Positions 20,511 through 31,544 are shown, numbered from the stretch's first letter. The stretch is 64,000 bases of DNA from Microbulbifer sp. ALW1 (GCF_009903625.1 NZ_CP047569.1:4262501-4326500); one strand, 5' to 3'. Translations and numbers: made by a program. The notes: a model not told the origin generated them from the letters alone.

Positions 20511-23500
20511 TCACTCGGGTGTAATTTCTTCCCAGGACAGGCGACCTTCACGCTCACCACCACCCACGTTCACGTCGCGTTCATTAATCGTGCCCGCACT
20601 GGTCGAGGTATACTGCCTTTTCGCACCCAAAAAGCCCGGCTTATTGGGAATACCTTCATCGACCAGCTCACCGACATAGTTCATATCAGCGCTATCAATC
20701 ACTCCGTCGCCATTTGCGTCGAAAACCGCAAATTTTGCTGGAGGCAAACCGGTGCGGACATCCACAGACATCAGCCAACCGTATCCGCCAGCAGAGCAAA
20801 CCTGCCCGGTGGGAATCAGCGTGTTGAAGAACAGCACATTGCGCAGCAAGTCCGGCCTAGTGGTAACCCTCTCGCCCCCATCAGGGTAAGTTCCCGCATC
20901 CAGGGGAATATACCAGCCAGAATCACTGGTCCAATTCAGCTCACTACCGCTCAAAGTACGAAGAGTTATGACTCCGCCATCATCCTGAGCTACATCTTCC
21001 TCGCCGATAGTCCGGGAAACGAGATCATCTGCATCCAACCCATAAGTCCCATTATCCGAAACTGCATAGAAACCACCAGCAGAGGTATCGGCCGTATCGG
21101 TAGCCGTCAAATACTGACCTGTACCGAAGGTAACTAGCAGGTTAGGGCCAGCGCCACTTTCGTAGGCAGTATTGCGCGCAACCAGTGGCGCCGCGGTAAT
21201 CGGCTCACCGCTCGCCGTAAACAGCGGCGTGGCTGTCCCGCCATTGCTTTCAACAGCCCACTGCCCAGTACTCTCTACATCAAACGCCCACATATTGCCG
21301 CGGAGGTCACCTGCATATATACGATCAATAGTGCCATCGAGATCGGAGTCCACAATGGCTGGGGTAGACAGGCCATTTTTATTCCCTTGGCTACCAGTCG
21401 CAGTAGTCAGATACACATACCCACTGCCATCCAGATAAACGATAAACAGCCCGGCATCGCCGGTGTAGCTGTTATAACCGTTGCCAAAAATGGCTGCCCA
21501 CTTGCCATTGGACATGCGACCGATCTGGGGACGACTGAAAGAATAACCGAGATTGCTATTCGTGTTATCAGTAAACTCCCAGAGCACCAACGAAGCCGCA
21601 TTGGCCTCAGTGAAGTTACCGGGGTCGGACACATCCAGCGCAAAATAGCCTTTGCCGCCGCCACCTAGACCACCCACCAGTACGGTTTTCCAGCCCGTAC
21701 CGATATAGGCATCACCTACGGTCGGCGTACCATCCACATAATATTTGTGGCTATAGTTCTGTGAACTCAGGAAGTGAACACCTTCGTCGGTTACGCTACT
21801 GACAAGCGCAGAAGGGGCATAGGCAATCAGCTCTTTACCGGCATTTGTACCGGAAATCGCCGCATTGAAACCGTGCAGGAAGCCATCATTGGCCCCCACA
21901 TATACCATTGGTGTCCGGCTTGCTTTGCCGCTTTTAAACGCCGCGTAGCTGCTAGCCTCGGGAAAATTCTCATTTTCCCAGCTCGATGTAGGAGCACCCA
22001 GGTATACCGGAGTGGAGTTGACGATATCCCCCAGTCGGCTACCCCGCTGGCGAAATTCACTAGTACTATTCCCTTCGTTAGTGCGATCACCACGCTGGTA
22101 GGCAATTCGATCAGCCGCTCGTCCGTCCTGAACCGCTACACCAGTAGAGGTATTGATGTTCAGATCCAGTTCAACATTGCTATCACTGTCAGTAAAGTCA
22201 AGACCAGCCTCGGTATAAGGAACACCACTGCTACCATCATGGGTAAGAATTACGCGCTGAGAGATATCGGCCTGATCCAGTATGTTACCCGCCTCCCAAG
22301 AGGCGGTAGACGAAATACTACCGTCACTACCAATAGAAAGTGCGGATAGCTCGCCACTCCAGTCTCCGCTATCGAACTTGGCCGCATAAAGCGTCGAGTT
22401 TTCCTCCAGAGAGGTGGAGTTAAAGGCGACAGAACTGGAGCTGCCTACAATGGCATGCACTTTCCTAATAATCTGGCTGAATGTCGTTTTTAACTCAGAC
22501 GCATTGTCAGCACTGTATACATAGGAGCAATCATCTCCACTACATGTGCTATCACCACTGTGATACCCCGACCCAAAATAACCCGAGTTCGTGAGCACAT
22601 TACTATTTGACAGATTGCTATTGGCAAATCCGATCATATAGCTCGTTATATTGTGCTTAACCGCAGTCCCATCTGGCTCAGTTAAATCAGGACGTAAATC
22701 GATGTCATACAATGCCTTAATGACATCATCCATGGAGTCATTACTGCCGGTAGTGCACCCCTTGACACCGTCGCAATTGTAATCGTAATCGTCCAGTTCA
22801 TCGCCAACACCGCCATCACTAGTTGGATCGCCATCGGTCAATGCAACCATAAAACTCTTCTGGCAATAAAACTGAATTGCGCCGCCAGTTTCAGTGGCAG
22901 TTGGCTCTGTCACGCTCCCCCAAATTGGCTCACTTTCAAATACTTCCTCACCTTTTTTTGTTTGCGATGAAACGACTCCATCTGCATCTTCCAGAGTAAT
23001 AGAAATATTCTTATCTTCGTAGCCGGTAATAAAGTATCGCCCAACATCTTCAAAAGTTTCCCCTAACGGGGTGCCGCCGCTGACCCCAATTCCGGAAATG
23101 GAACTAAGCAATGTTGGTAAATTTTCCTCACTAATGCTCGTCAACCCTGCCAGCATCTGGCCACCATTTGCATTGCCAGAAGCATCAAATTGCATCAGAC
23201 CAACACGTACATCCGAAAGATCGGACAGGAGATCTGTTGCCGAATCCTTCATAATTTCTGTGCGTCGATCAACGCCGAGCTTGGCCCTCCGAACTGTAGT
23301 GCCGTCTTCCTCCAAAAAGTAGTCGGCCAAATAGGTACCAGTGCTATTATCAGAAAAAAACCAGTTTAAAAAATGGCCTGTCTGACGAGGACTACTTCCG
23401 GTCGAACTATCATCATGTAAATTCAGGTAACTGTAATCCTGATGATTGCCGGTTTCCCAATACGAGCCATCATTTCCATCCGCATAAAACCGGACTTCAT

Positions 23501-23936
23501 ACTCAGAATTTTCTGCGAAACAGTTACTAGTTGAGTTCCAGGTCATCCAGTTATTGTCACTCTCATCGTCGTCTCTCGGAGCGATCCGTTTGAACTGAAC
23601 TGCACCCGTACTTTTGTTCACCCGGTAGTTAACAACGAAATAATCGGTTCTCCAGTTCCCGCCTTGTTGATAGCGGTATGTATTATCCAAAGCTGTGCCA
23701 CTGCAAGGATCGTCCGCCTCCGAATCATAATCTTCAGGAGGCAATACCACTTGATACATAGATCCCGAAGAGTCGAGCACAAACATAATATTCGGCTCCG
23801 CCGAGCCACGGGTATACAAAGGAACTTCTGACAAATCCCCTGGCGCGGCAGAGGCACTGGTCGCCAATGTCAGCAGAAAGGCGGAAGAAAGGGGGCGGAA
23901 AGACAAGCGCATGTTTATTCTGTTATTCCATTTCAT
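20511..23936 (-). CDS. pilY1: Type IV pilus tip adhesin PilY1
   Basis: Large exported protein (1141 residues) that sits at the pilus tip and controls extension, adhesion and surface sensing. A signal peptide ends near ATSASAAPG (residues 24-33). A von Willebrand A-like domain follows, with MIDAS motif DSSGS at 55-59. The C-terminal half is the PilY1 beta-propeller, containing the family segment YQRGDRTNEG...LGDIVNSTPVYLG, which includes an RGD tripeptide. Near the end, DANGDGVIDSADMN (about 1073-1086) is an EF-hand-like calcium loop. It lies between pilX and pilE on the same strand. Either ATG 23936 or 23912 could be the start. Confidence 0.93.
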   Translation of the reverse strand: MKWNNRINMRLSFRPLSSAFLLTLATSASAAPGDLSEVPLYTRGSAEPNIMFVLDSSGSMYQVVLPPEDYDSEADDPCSGTALDNTYRYQQGGNWRTDYFVVNYRVNKSTGAVQFKRIAPRDDDESDNNWMTWNSTSNCFAENSEYEVRFYADGNDGSYWETGNHQDYSYLNLHDDSSTGSSPRQTGHFLNWFFSDNSTGTYLADYFLEEDGTTVRRAKLGVDRRTEIMKDSATDLLSDLSDVRVGLMQFDASGNANGGQMLAGLTSISEENLPTLLSSISGIGVSGGTPLGETFEDVGRYFITGYEDKNISITLEDADGVVSSQTKKGEEVFESEPIWGSVTEPTATETGGAIQFYCQKSFMVALTDGDPTSDGGVGDELDDYDYNCDGVKGCTTGSNDSMDDVIKALYDIDLRPDLTEPDGTAVKHNITSYMIGFANSNLSNSNVLTNSGYFGSGYHSGDSTCSGDDCSYVYSADNASELKTTFSQIIRKVHAIVGSSSSVAFNSTSLEENSTLYAAKFDSGDWSGELSALSIGSDGSISSTASWEAGNILDQADISQRVILTHDGSSGVPYTEAGLDFTDSDSNVELDLNINTSTGVAVQDGRAADRIAYQRGDRTNEGNSTSEFRQRGSRLGDIVNSTPVYLGAPTSSWENENFPEASSYAAFKSGKASRTPMVYVGANDGFLHGFNAAISGTNAGKELIAYAPSALVSSVTDEGVHFLSSQNYSHKYYVDGTPTVGDAYIGTGWKTVLVGGLGGGGKGYFALDVSDPGNFTEANAASLVLWEFTDNTNSNLGYSFSRPQIGRMSNGKWAAIFGNGYNSYTGDAGLFIVYLDGSGYVYLTTATGSQGNKNGLSTPAIVDSDLDGTIDRIYAGDLRGNMWAFDVESTGQWAVESNGGTATPLFTASGEPITAAPLVARNTAYESGAGPNLLVTFGTGQYLTATDTADTSAGGFYAVSDNGTYGLDADDLVSRTIGEEDVAQDDGGVITLRTLSGSELNWTSDSGWYIPLDAGTYPDGGERVTTRPDLLRNVLFFNTLIPTGQVCSAGGYGWLMSVDVRTGLPPAKFAVFDANGDGVIDSADMNYVGELVDEGIPNKPGFLGAKRQYTSTSAGTINERDVNVGGGEREGRLSWEEITPE

Positions 23937-23975
23937 TGTTCGGTCTCTATTCGAATACTTTGTCAGCTGGTTGCC

Positions 23976-24509
23976 TTACATGGCTCGCCCGTAGAGGGTT
24001 ACGATAATCCGCTCGGTGCCGCCGATACCAACACCCCGGGTCACGATTTTGAATACCTGAATGTCGTCATATTCCTGGCCTGTATTTCCGGTACTCCGAT
24101 CCACATCAGAGGCATTGGAGTCGTCGGAAGCCAAGCCAGACATTTCGATATACATACGCCCGGTCAGTGCCGTCCCGTCGGGGCCAGTCATGCCAACGGA
24201 TCTTTCTGTGGTATTGGTGTCTGTCCAGGTATTACTGGCGAAAAGGTCATCGGGGCCATTTCCTGCAGTACGCATCCAGCCGTTGGCTCCGAAACCACTG
24301 GTATCCGCGAGCCCGTCGATGACGGCCTCTCCCTGTCGCGCCATGGACTCCGCTACTTCAAGGGCAACCTTGGCATCGCGGGAGGCAAAGGTCATACGCT
24401 CGCCCATGATGACGCTCTGCGCACCAGAGACACCGATTAACGTCAGCACCAGCAATATGATCAGACTTACAATTAATACTGCACCCTGTTGGCTATGTAG
24501 CTTTTGCAT
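23976..24509 (-). CDS. pilX: Type IV pilus minor pilin PilX
   Basis: A 177-residue protein with leader MQKLHSQQG and mature start AVLIVSLIILLVLTLIGVSGAQ. Residue 5 after the cleavage site is Val rather than Glu, which is usual in PilX/GspK-type tip subunits. It overlaps the pilW stop codon by one base (TAATG at 24511-24507), so translation is coupled. The C-terminal half is soluble and not conserved in short motifs. Product identity rests on the N-terminal pattern and its fixed place between pilW and pilY1. Confidence 0.88.
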   Translation of the reverse strand: MQKLHSQQGAVLIVSLIILLVLTLIGVSGAQSVIMGERMTFASRDAKVALEVAESMARQGEAVIDGLADTSGFGANGWMRTAGNGPDDLFASNTWTDTNTTERSVGMTGPDGTALTGRMYIEMSGLASDDSNASDVDRSTGNTGQEYDDIQVFKIVTRGVGIGGTERIIVTLYGRAM

Positions 24510-25474
24510 TACATACTCCCCCGATTACGCACTTTAACGGTGGCAACATAGAGTTTTCTCAAGCGGCCGTCGGTATAGGTGGTTTCGGTACCGTCCAGCT
24601 CGGTTACTGTTTGCGAATCGACTCCGGCTGCATTTTCGCTGGTCACCAGTAGTTGTAATTTTACTGAGGTTACTTCGGCCATATTGTCCAGGTTACTGTC
24701 CGCGCCCTGCCACACATCTACCACGCCATCACCAGAGGTATCCCGGCCATAAGTCACCTGCATATCTTCAATGCCGGGTACCAACTCCTGAGTATTGCCA
24801 TTTTCATCCCGAACAAATAACGAGTTATCTCCGGCGGTACTTTGGGCAATAAAATACGTGCGCTGATAGGGCTTCAGGATCTTGGCATCTGAACCGTAGA
24901 CTTCCTGAAGTGTTGCGCCATGGGTGAAGGTGCGATTACCGGCACCTACGTCACCAGTAACCCCTGTGATAGACACCACATCGCCGAGTCGGCAATTGGC
25001 GATCAATACAACATCGCCAGTGGCTATCGGGCAATTTGCACTCACCTGGTTACCGCTGTTGAGCAAACGCCCAGCACCAGCACAGGCATCTACTGTGCTT
25101 CCGATAATCAGGATATCGCTACCTTCAATCACGTCCATAGTGCCAACTTTCTGGCCCGCACCGGCATCATTGATACCCTGAACCCCATCAGCGCCGAGTG
25201 AAGCAAAAAAACCGCTGGGGGAGCTCAGGTTGTTCACAATGCTGTCCTGATCGGGAGCGCAGCCCCAATAATCCGCTGAACGGACCTCCTTGCTCAGTAA
25301 ATCCAGCGCAAAACGGCCACTCTCCTGGATACGCGAAAATGCCGTCTGGGTGCGGGAGGTGCTGGTATTGCTCTGGAACACCTGCAAAACCCCGAGTAGC
25401 AGCAGTGAGCTCAACACTATGCCTACCATCAGTTCAACCAGTGACAAACCTCGTTGCCGGGTGATCAAGTGCAT
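24509..25474 (-). CDS. pilW: Type IV pilus minor pilin PilW
   Basis: A 321-residue prepilin with leader MHLITRQRG and mature N-terminus LSLVELMVGIVLSSLLLLGVLQVFQ containing Glu5. The segment SRTQTAFSRIQESGRFALDLLSKEVR is typical of PilW/GspJ proteins. It begins directly after the pilV stop and its own stop overlaps the pilX start. It is part of the minor pilin priming complex, anchored in the inner membrane before pilus assembly. The length is normal. Confidence 0.9.
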   Translation of the reverse strand: MHLITRQRGLSLVELMVGIVLSSLLLLGVLQVFQSNTSTSRTQTAFSRIQESGRFALDLLSKEVRSADYWGCAPDQDSIVNNLSSPSGFFASLGADGVQGINDAGAGQKVGTMDVIEGSDILIIGSTVDACAGAGRLLNSGNQVSANCPIATGDVVLIANCRLGDVVSITGVTGDVGAGNRTFTHGATLQEVYGSDAKILKPYQRTYFIAQSTAGDNSLFVRDENGNTQELVPGIEDMQVTYGRDTSGDGVVDVWQGADSNLDNMAEVTSVKLQLLVTSENAAGVDSQTVTELDGTETTYTDGRLRKLYVATVKVRNRGSM

Positions 25475-25475
25475 C

Positions 25476-25964
25476 TCAAAGCTCCACTGTCATAACAAAA
25501 CTGGCATCTTCCGTACCGCCATCGGCACCGCCATAATTTTCACCAGTATGCTGCTGCTTCCAGGCGAGAGTGATGGTTACCTGATCGCCATTGCGGCCGA
25601 TAGTGCCGGACGCAGAAGGTAAGTTGGTTTTAATCACTTGCCCCCATTCATACAGATCCAGGCTCGCCAGAGCATTCACGCTGCAAGCGGATGTACAGTC
25701 GTTCCCCAAAGTCTCGCTGCCATCAACGGTGCCGTCATAACTACCCTGCTCTAAACCACTGGGATTGGCCCGCATGCGCTCGACAATGTCCTGCGCAGCC
25801 AGTGCAGCCATATAACGCTGATTTGCGCCGTTTCCATTTTTCAGGCTCATGGTCTGGGTGGCTGCAACCCCCAATAAACCTACCGCAAGAACCAGTACGG
25901 AAATCAGCACCTCAATTAAGGTTGCGCCCCGTTGCTTTACCATTCCCTTTCTCACTTTCATCAT
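25476..25964 (-). CDS. pilV: Type IV pilus minor pilin PilV
   Basis: A 162-residue prepilin. The leader is MMKVRKGMVKQRG and the mature part starts ATLIEVLISVLVLAVGLLGVAATQ, with Glu5. The stretch AALAAQDIVERMRANPSG is the PilV family signature. An ATGATG pair marks the start (25964 or 25961), and a later ATG at MVKQRG is also possible. It is 12 bp downstream of fimT and its stop touches pilW, so the operon is tightly packed. Confidence 0.9.
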   Translation of the reverse strand: MMKVRKGMVKQRGATLIEVLISVLVLAVGLLGVAATQTMSLKNGNGANQRYMAALAAQDIVERMRANPSGLEQGSYDGTVDGSETLGNDCTSACSVNALASLDLYEWGQVIKTNLPSASGTIGRNGDQVTITLAWKQQHTGENYGGADGGTEDASFVMTVEL

Positions 25965-25976
25965 TAATCCCGCCCT

Positions 25977-26498
25977 TTAATTACTACAGGCAGTATTGGT
26001 CAGCAGGCGAACCGCCCCCGACACCAGCATCTCTAGCTGCCGCCCATGGTTGCCCGTCCGGTCATCACAGACCCCGAGGGTGAGCTTGTCGGCGAGATTG
26101 GACTCACCCCGCGCGTTAAACGTAAATTGCAGATTTGCGGTATCTGTACCGCCAACATCTGCACTCACCGCAAGGCTGGCATTTTCAATATCGAAAACAC
26201 GTAACACCAATTCGCCATTGTCGAAACTGTCATTATCGTTTGCATCCACATACACCCGAAGGCCATTGGCCACATCATCTCCCATGGCACTGACGCCGAC
26301 TCCTCCACCTGAACGCACAGCTTCCGCCCGAGCAAACTGAAGTACGGCATTGATGTCATCAGTCTTGGTAACAATGCGGTAGTCCTGAATCATGGAACGG
26401 AAGGAAGGCACCCCCACTGCCGCGATAATGCCAAGTACGGTTATTACGACCATCAGCTCTACGAGCGTAAAGCCCTTCTGGCTTACGGAATTATTCAT
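25977..26498 (-). CDS. Type IV pilus minor pilin FimT/FimU (GspH family)
   Basis: A 173-residue prepilin opening the minor pilin operon. Leader MNNSVSQKG, mature start FTLVELMVVITVLGIIAAVGVPSFRSM with Glu5. The GspH domain follows (NAVLQFARAEAVRSG), then an Asp/Asn-rich turn VDANDNDSFDNGE. In Pseudomonas the first genes of this operon are fimT and fimU, and this protein could be either one, so I give no symbol. It starts 196 bp downstream of the ispH stop on the same strand, and that gap may hold its promoter, though I see no convincing hexamers there. Confidence 0.87.
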   Translation of the reverse strand: MNNSVSQKGFTLVELMVVITVLGIIAAVGVPSFRSMIQDYRIVTKTDDINAVLQFARAEAVRSGGGVGVSAMGDDVANGLRVYVDANDNDSFDNGELVLRVFDIENASLAVSADVGGTDTANLQFTFNARGESNLADKLTLGVCDDRTGNHGRQLEMLVSGAVRLLTNTACSN

Positions 26499-26694
26499 TT
26501 TTACTATTACCCTGAATCACAGACAAACTGATGCCCACCCCAGTACGCTGGTGTACCGCAGTGTTATATCAGTTGAAGAAAAGATTGGAAGTGAAGGAAT
26601 CGACCTTATTCAACAAGGCCGACAAGCGGTAATCGGAAGCCGACAAGCGGGCTCCTCACAGGTGCCCGCCACAGGGTTGACGCTCAAAAAAAGA

Positions 26695-27627
26695 TCAGCG
26701 GAGTTCTTTGGGCAGGCTGAAGCTGATATTTTCCGGGATGCCGGCAACTTCATTGGGAATATCGGCTCCCAGATCCCGCAACTTCTGAATCACACGCTCC
26801 ACCAGCACTTCCGGTGCCGAAGCCCCGGCAGTAATGCCCACGGCTTTCTTTCCGCTCAGCCAGCCGGAATCTACACAATCTGGACCATCAATCAGATAGG
26901 CATCGGTACCACAGCGCTCCGCCAGTTCCCGCAGTCGGTTCGAATTTGAACTGTTGGGGCTACCCACGACCAGGACCAGGTCGCATTCCAGCGCCAATTG
27001 CCGCACGGCGTCCTGGCGATTCTGGGTGGCATAGCAGATATCGTCTTTGCGCGGGCCGCGGATATTAGGGAACTTGGCTCGCAGGGCGTCGATCACGCGG
27101 GAGGTGTCATCCACGGAGAGGGTGGTTTGGGTGACGAAGGTCAGGTTGTCCGGGTCTTTGACCTGCAGCTCGGAAACGTCCTGCTCATCCTCCACCAGAT
27201 AGATGGCACCACCGCCGCTGGTGTCATACTGGCCCATGGTGCCCTCTACTTCCGGGTGACCTTCGTGACCGATCAGAATGCACTCGCTGCCGTCGCTACT
27301 GAACTTGCTCACTTCCATGTGCACTTTGGTCACAAGCGGACAGGTTGCATCGAATACCTTGAGACCGCGATCAGCCGCTTCCTGCTGCACGGCTTTGGAT
27401 ACGCCGTGGGCGCTGAAGATGACGATTACATCATCCGGGACTTCGTCCAGCTCATCCACAAACACCGCGCCGCGCTCACGCAGGCTGTCGACCACGAATT
27501 TGTTGTGCACGACTTCGTGGCGCACATAGATAGGCGCACCGAAGACATCCAGGGCTCGGTTGACGATGTCGATCGCGCGATCGACACCGGCACAGAAACC
27601 GCGGGGATTGGCGAGGCGAATCTGCAT
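26695..27627 (-). CDS. ispH: 4-hydroxy-3-methylbut-2-enyl diphosphate reductase
   Basis: Iron-sulfur enzyme for the last step of the methylerythritol phosphate pathway, producing IPP and DMAPP. The 310-residue protein has the three cluster-ligating cysteines in [13 protein letters not shown] (C12), [14 protein letters not shown] and [10 protein letters not shown]. The [10 protein letters not shown] segment of the substrate site is present. It follows fkpB after 32 bp, in the ileS-lspA-fkpB-ispH order common in gammaproteobacteria. Confidence 0.97.
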   Translation of the reverse strand: MQIRLANPRGFCAGVDRAIDIVNRALDVFGAPIYVRHEVVHNKFVVDSLRERGAVFVDELDEVPDDVIVIFSAHGVSKAVQQEAADRGLKVFDATCPLVTKVHMEVSKFSSDGSECILIGHEGHPEVEGTMGQYDTSGGGAIYLVEDEQDVSELQVKDPDNLTFVTQTTLSVDDTSRVIDALRAKFPNIRGPRKDDICYATQNRQDAVRQLALECDLVLVVGSPNSSNSNRLRELAERCGTDAYLIDGPDCVDSGWLSGKKAVGITAGASAPEVLVERVIQKLRDLGADIPNEVAGIPENISFSLPKELR

Positions 27628-27659
27628 ACTACTCAGTCCTTGACCTGTCTAAGCTGAAA

Positions 27660-28100
27660 TCAGTTGACCGAGGCCACTTCGAGAATTTTTACGTGGAAGA
27701 ACACCGTCTGGCCGGCCAGGGGGTGATTGAAGTCGACTTCCACTTCGTCGTCACCGATTTCACGAATCACACCGGGCAATTCGCCACTGCCGTTATCAAA
27801 AGAGATCACCAGACCTTCTTCCAGTTCGATATCCGGAGAGAAGTGACCGCGTTTTACCTTCTGGATATTGGAGGGGTTGCGCTGACCAAAACCAGCCTCC
27901 GGCGGCACTTCAATTTCCGCTTCATCACCGGCCGTAAGGCCAAAAAGCGCCTGCTCAAAACCCGGCAGCAAATTGCCATCGCCCACAATAAAGGTGGCCG
28001 GATCACCATCAAAATTGGAGTCAATTTCAGAACCGTCGTCCAGCTTGAGGCTGAAGTGCAGGGTTACGCGGCTGTGTTCGCCGATTACATTATTGCTCAT
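27660..28100 (-). CDS. fkpB: FKBP-type peptidyl-prolyl cis-trans isomerase (SlpA/FkpB)
   Basis: Cytoplasmic proline isomerase and chaperone of the SlyD/SlpA branch, 146 residues. The FKBP part opens with VTLHFSLKLDDGSEIDS and FIVGDGNLLPGFEQALFGL. The IF chaperone insert follows (EVPPEAGFGQRNPSNIQ...), and the chain closes with VDFNHPLAGQTVFFHVKILEV, the family signature. No metal-binding His-rich tail is present, so it is SlpA-like rather than SlyD-like. It lies 11 bp downstream of lspA on the same strand. Confidence 0.94.
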   Translation of the reverse strand: MSNNVIGEHSRVTLHFSLKLDDGSEIDSNFDGDPATFIVGDGNLLPGFEQALFGLTAGDEAEIEVPPEAGFGQRNPSNIQKVKRGHFSPDIELEEGLVISFDNGSGELPGVIREIGDDEVEVDFNHPLAGQTVFFHVKILEVASVN

Positions 28101-28111
28101 GGGTACTGCCT

Positions 28112-28645
28112 TTAAACTTCTGCACTTTTCTCAGGAGAATCGTCGCTGCGATCCTTGAAAAACAACAATTCGATGACCAGCATGGCCGCGCCTACGGAGA
28201 TGGCAACATCGGCAATATTGAATACCGGGAAGTGCCAGCTTCCGTAATAAACGGAAATAAAATCCCGCACATAGCCCAGCAAAATACGATCCCACAGGTT
28301 ACCCAGGGCCCCGCCAAGAATGAATGCCAGTGCCATCGGTTCCCAGCGCTTCATCGCGGGCAGGCGCCATATCCACACAATCACCACCGCACTGAACACG
28401 AGCGCGATAACGCCAAAAAACCAGCGCTGCCAGCCGCCGGCGTCGGCGAGAAAACTGAAGGCTGCACCGTAGTTTTCCGCATAGGTAAACTGCAGAAACC
28501 CGGGAATGATCTGTAATGCCGGGCCGTACATAAACTTGTCGACCGCCCATACCTTGGTGGCGATATCGGCCAGAATGACCAGCAGCGCCAGCAGATACCA
28601 GCGCCCGGGGGCGCCCAGGACTTTATGCCCCAAGGTGTTAGGCAT
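28112..28645 (-). CDS. lspA: Lipoprotein signal peptidase II
   Basis: Inner-membrane aspartyl protease that removes signal peptides from prolipoproteins such as BamD. I start at ATG 28645 ([19 protein letters not shown], 177 residues); it overlaps the ileS stop by 8 bases and has GAGGTG upstream. Four transmembrane helices are visible. The conserved boxes are [16 protein letters not shown] with the first catalytic Asp, and [11 protein letters not shown] with the second. The in-frame extension to 28675 lies wholly inside ileS and is not family-like. Confidence 0.95.
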   Translation of the reverse strand: MPNTLGHKVLGAPGRWYLLALLVILADIATKVWAVDKFMYGPALQIIPGFLQFTYAENYGAAFSFLADAGGWQRWFFGVIALVFSAVVIVWIWRLPAMKRWEPMALAFILGGALGNLWDRILLGYVRDFISVYYGSWHFPVFNIADVAISVGAAMLVIELLFFKDRSDDSPEKSAEV

Positions 28646-31442
28646 AGTGACGCACCTCGCCTTCACCACTGACATTGTCTACACAGCGGCCGCAGAGTTC
28701 CGGGTGCTCACTGTTGCTACCCACATCTTCGCGGTAGTGCCAGCAGCGACCACATTTGGGCGCATCCACTTTGTGCACGGCAACCCGCAGGCCGGCCAGT
28801 TCAGTTTCTTCCGCACCGGCGGCATCGGAAAGCGGCTGCACGGAAGTGGAAGAACAGATCAGTACAAAACGCAGCTCATCTTTCAGCGCATCCAGTTTTT
28901 CCTGCAACCCGGGATCGGCGTACAGGGTGACTGAAGCTTGCAGAGAGCCACCGATGTTGCCCGCGCCACGCTGCTCTTCCAGCACCTTGTTCACTGCGGT
29001 TTTCACATCCGCGATGGCATCCCAGTATTCCGCATCCATCAGGGATTCCGCCGGCAGCGCAGGGAACTGGTACCACTCTTCCAGCAGCACGCTTTCACTC
29101 TTGGCGCCCGGTACGAACTGCCACAGTTCTTCGGCAGTGAAGCTCAGGATCGGGGCTACCCAGCGCACAAAGGCTTGTACAATGTGATACAGCGCAGTCT
29201 GCGCGGAGCGGCGGGCGACACTATCAGCCTGGGTGGTGTACTGACGATCCTTGATGATATCCAGATAGAAGCCACCCATTTCCACCACGCAGAAATTATG
29301 TAGCTTCTGGTAGATCTGGTGGAACTGGTAACGATCGTAAGCGCTAATGATTTCCTGTTGCAGCCTGGCCGCCTGATCCAACGCCCAACGATCCAGTGCC
29401 AGCATGTCTTCCACCGGCAACAGATCTTTCTCCGGTTCGAAGCCCGCGAGGTTCGACAGGAAGAAGCGCGCGGTATTGCGCAGGCGACGATAGGAATCCG
29501 CGGTACGCTTAAGGATTTCGTCGGACACCGCCATCTCGCCACTGAAATCGGTGGCGGATACCCACAGACGCAGAACGTCCGCGCCCAGCTTGTTGATCAC
29601 ATCCTGAGGCGCCACCGTATTACCGATGGACTTGGACATTTTGCGGCCCTGAGCGTCCACGGTGAAACCGTGAGTCAATACCTGCTTGTAGGGCGCACAA
29701 TCATTAATGGCGATGGAAGTTTTCAGGGAGGACTGGAACCAGCCGCGGTGCTGGTCGGAGCCTTCCAGATACAGGTCCGCCGGGAAACGCAGACCGTCGC
29801 GACGCTCCAGCACCGCGTAGTGGGTCACACCGGAATCGAACCACACATCCAGGGTATCGGTGACTTTCTGGTAGTTGTCGGCGTCGTCACCCAGCAGCGC
29901 TTTGGCATCCAGGTCGAACCACACATCCATGCCGCCCTGGTCCACCAGTTCGGCGACCTTGTCCATCAGCGCCGGAGTTTCCGGGTGGATTTCGTGGGTT
30001 TCTTTATGCACGAACAGCGCGATGGGAACACCCCAGGTGCGCTGGCGTGAGATACACCAATCCGGGCTGGCATCCAGCATGGAATCGATACGCGCCTTGC
30101 CCCAGCCGGGGATCCACTCGACTTCATCCGCCGCCTTCTGGGCATGATCCAGCAGATCGTTCTGCTGCATGCTGATAAACCACTGCGGCGTAGCGCGATA
30201 GATCAGCGGGGTTTTAGTACGCCAGCAATGTGGGTAGCTGTGGACCAGTTTGTCCTGGTGCAGCAACACACCCTGTTCTTCCAGCAGCTCGACAATCTTG
30301 CCGTCCACCTTGTACACATGCTCGCCCGCAAACAGCGGCACTGTGTCGCGGTAAACACCGTTGTCGTCCACATAATTCAGGGTTTCAATGCCGTAGCGCT
30401 TGCCCACATTGAAGTCGTCGGGGCCGTGGTCCGGCGCTGTGTGCACACAGCCGGTACCCGCATCGGTGGTGACGTGGTCTGCCAGGATCAGGGGTAGCTG
30501 TTTTTCGTAGAAGGGGTGCTTTACCTTCAGGTGCTCCAGCGCGGCGCCGTGTATGCGACCGACCACTTCACCACTCACACCTGCAGCTTCCAACACCGCA
30601 TCTTTTAATTCTGCCGCAACCAGCAGGCGCTCTTCGCCCACCTGCACTACGACGTACTCCAGGTCCGCATGTACGGAAACTGCCTGGGAAGACGGCAGGG
30701 TCCAGGGGGTAGTGGTCCAGATAACGACAGACAGCTGGCCATCACCGGCATGGCCACCGGCGGCATCGGCGATGGCCAGCGCGGTTTCATCGGTAACCGG
30801 GTATTTTACGTAGATGGAGAAGGAGGTTTTGTCCTGATACTCCACTTCCGCTTCTGCCAGCGCTGAGCCGCCCACGACGCTCCAGTAAACCGGCTTGAAT
30901 CCACGTGACAGGTGGCCGTTTTTCACCACGCGCCCGAGGGCACGAATGATGTCGCCTTCAAACTGGTAGTCCATGGTGCGATAGGGGTTGTCCCACTCAC
31001 CGAACACACCCAGACGGATAAAATCTTTCTTCTGGCCATCTACCTGCTTGGCCGCGTACTCACGACACTTCTGGCGGAAGGTTTTGTGATCGACTTTGAC
31101 GCCGGCCTTGCCGACTTTCTGTTCCACTTTGTGCTCGATGGGCAGGCCGTGGCAGTCCCAACCGGGCACGTAGGGGGCATCGAAGCCACTGAGGGTTTTC
31201 GATTTGACGATGATGTCTTTCAGAATTTTGTTAACCGAATGACCGATATGAATATCGCCGTTGGCGTAGGGAGGGCCATCGTGCAGGATAAACTGTTCGC
31301 GGCCCGCACGGGCTTCACGAATTTTTTCGTAGAGCTTACCTTCTTGCCATTTCTTCAGAATCGCCGGCTCCCGCTGGGGCAGATTGCCGCGCATGGGGAA
31401 GTCGGTTTCGGGCAGATTCAGGGTCGCTTTGTAATCGGTCAT
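28638..31442 (-). CDS. ileS: Isoleucyl-tRNA synthetase
   Basis: Class I aminoacyl-tRNA synthetase of 934 residues. The HIGH motif is at 65-68 within [13 protein letters not shown], and the KMSKS motif is in [10 protein letters not shown], with the CP1 editing domain between them. The C-terminal zinc finger is intact ([12 protein letters not shown]...CGRCVDNV), as in the E. coli-type enzyme. It is followed directly by lspA. Upstream, toward ribF, is an unusual 440-bp region with two long palindromes. Confidence 0.98.
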   Translation of the reverse strand: MTDYKATLNLPETDFPMRGNLPQREPAILKKWQEGKLYEKIREARAGREQFILHDGPPYANGDIHIGHSVNKILKDIIVKSKTLSGFDAPYVPGWDCHGLPIEHKVEQKVGKAGVKVDHKTFRQKCREYAAKQVDGQKKDFIRLGVFGEWDNPYRTMDYQFEGDIIRALGRVVKNGHLSRGFKPVYWSVVGGSALAEAEVEYQDKTSFSIYVKYPVTDETALAIADAAGGHAGDGQLSVVIWTTTPWTLPSSQAVSVHADLEYVVVQVGEERLLVAAELKDAVLEAAGVSGEVVGRIHGAALEHLKVKHPFYEKQLPLILADHVTTDAGTGCVHTAPDHGPDDFNVGKRYGIETLNYVDDNGVYRDTVPLFAGEHVYKVDGKIVELLEEQGVLLHQDKLVHSYPHCWRTKTPLIYRATPQWFISMQQNDLLDHAQKAADEVEWIPGWGKARIDSMLDASPDWCISRQRTWGVPIALFVHKETHEIHPETPALMDKVAELVDQGGMDVWFDLDAKALLGDDADNYQKVTDTLDVWFDSGVTHYAVLERRDGLRFPADLYLEGSDQHRGWFQSSLKTSIAINDCAPYKQVLTHGFTVDAQGRKMSKSIGNTVAPQDVINKLGADVLRLWVSATDFSGEMAVSDEILKRTADSYRRLRNTARFFLSNLAGFEPEKDLLPVEDMLALDRWALDQAARLQQEIISAYDRYQFHQIYQKLHNFCVVEMGGFYLDIIKDRQYTTQADSVARRSAQTALYHIVQAFVRWVAPILSFTAEELWQFVPGAKSESVLLEEWYQFPALPAESLMDAEYWDAIADVKTAVNKVLEEQRGAGNIGGSLQASVTLYADPGLQEKLDALKDELRFVLICSSTSVQPLSDAAGAEETELAGLRVAVHKVDAPKCGRCWHYREDVGSNSEHPELCGRCVDNVSGEGEVRHYA

Positions 31443-31544
31443 TGGCTATCTACTTCAGTTGTAGCTCGGGGTTTTAAATTGTTGATTGCGCTTTGCACTC
31501 AAACCTCGAAAGGCTTACGGAGCCCAAAACTGGAAATTTAAGCG

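Noticed and set aside
24440..24490. Missing Glu5 in PilX
   Set aside because: PilX and GspK-type tip pilins commonly lack this residue, so it is a family trait and not a defect.
26499..26694. Regulatory repeat between ispH and fimT
   Set aside because: GCCGACAAGCGG occurs twice, 20 bases apart, but nothing else supports a site, and no promoter hexamers fit around it.
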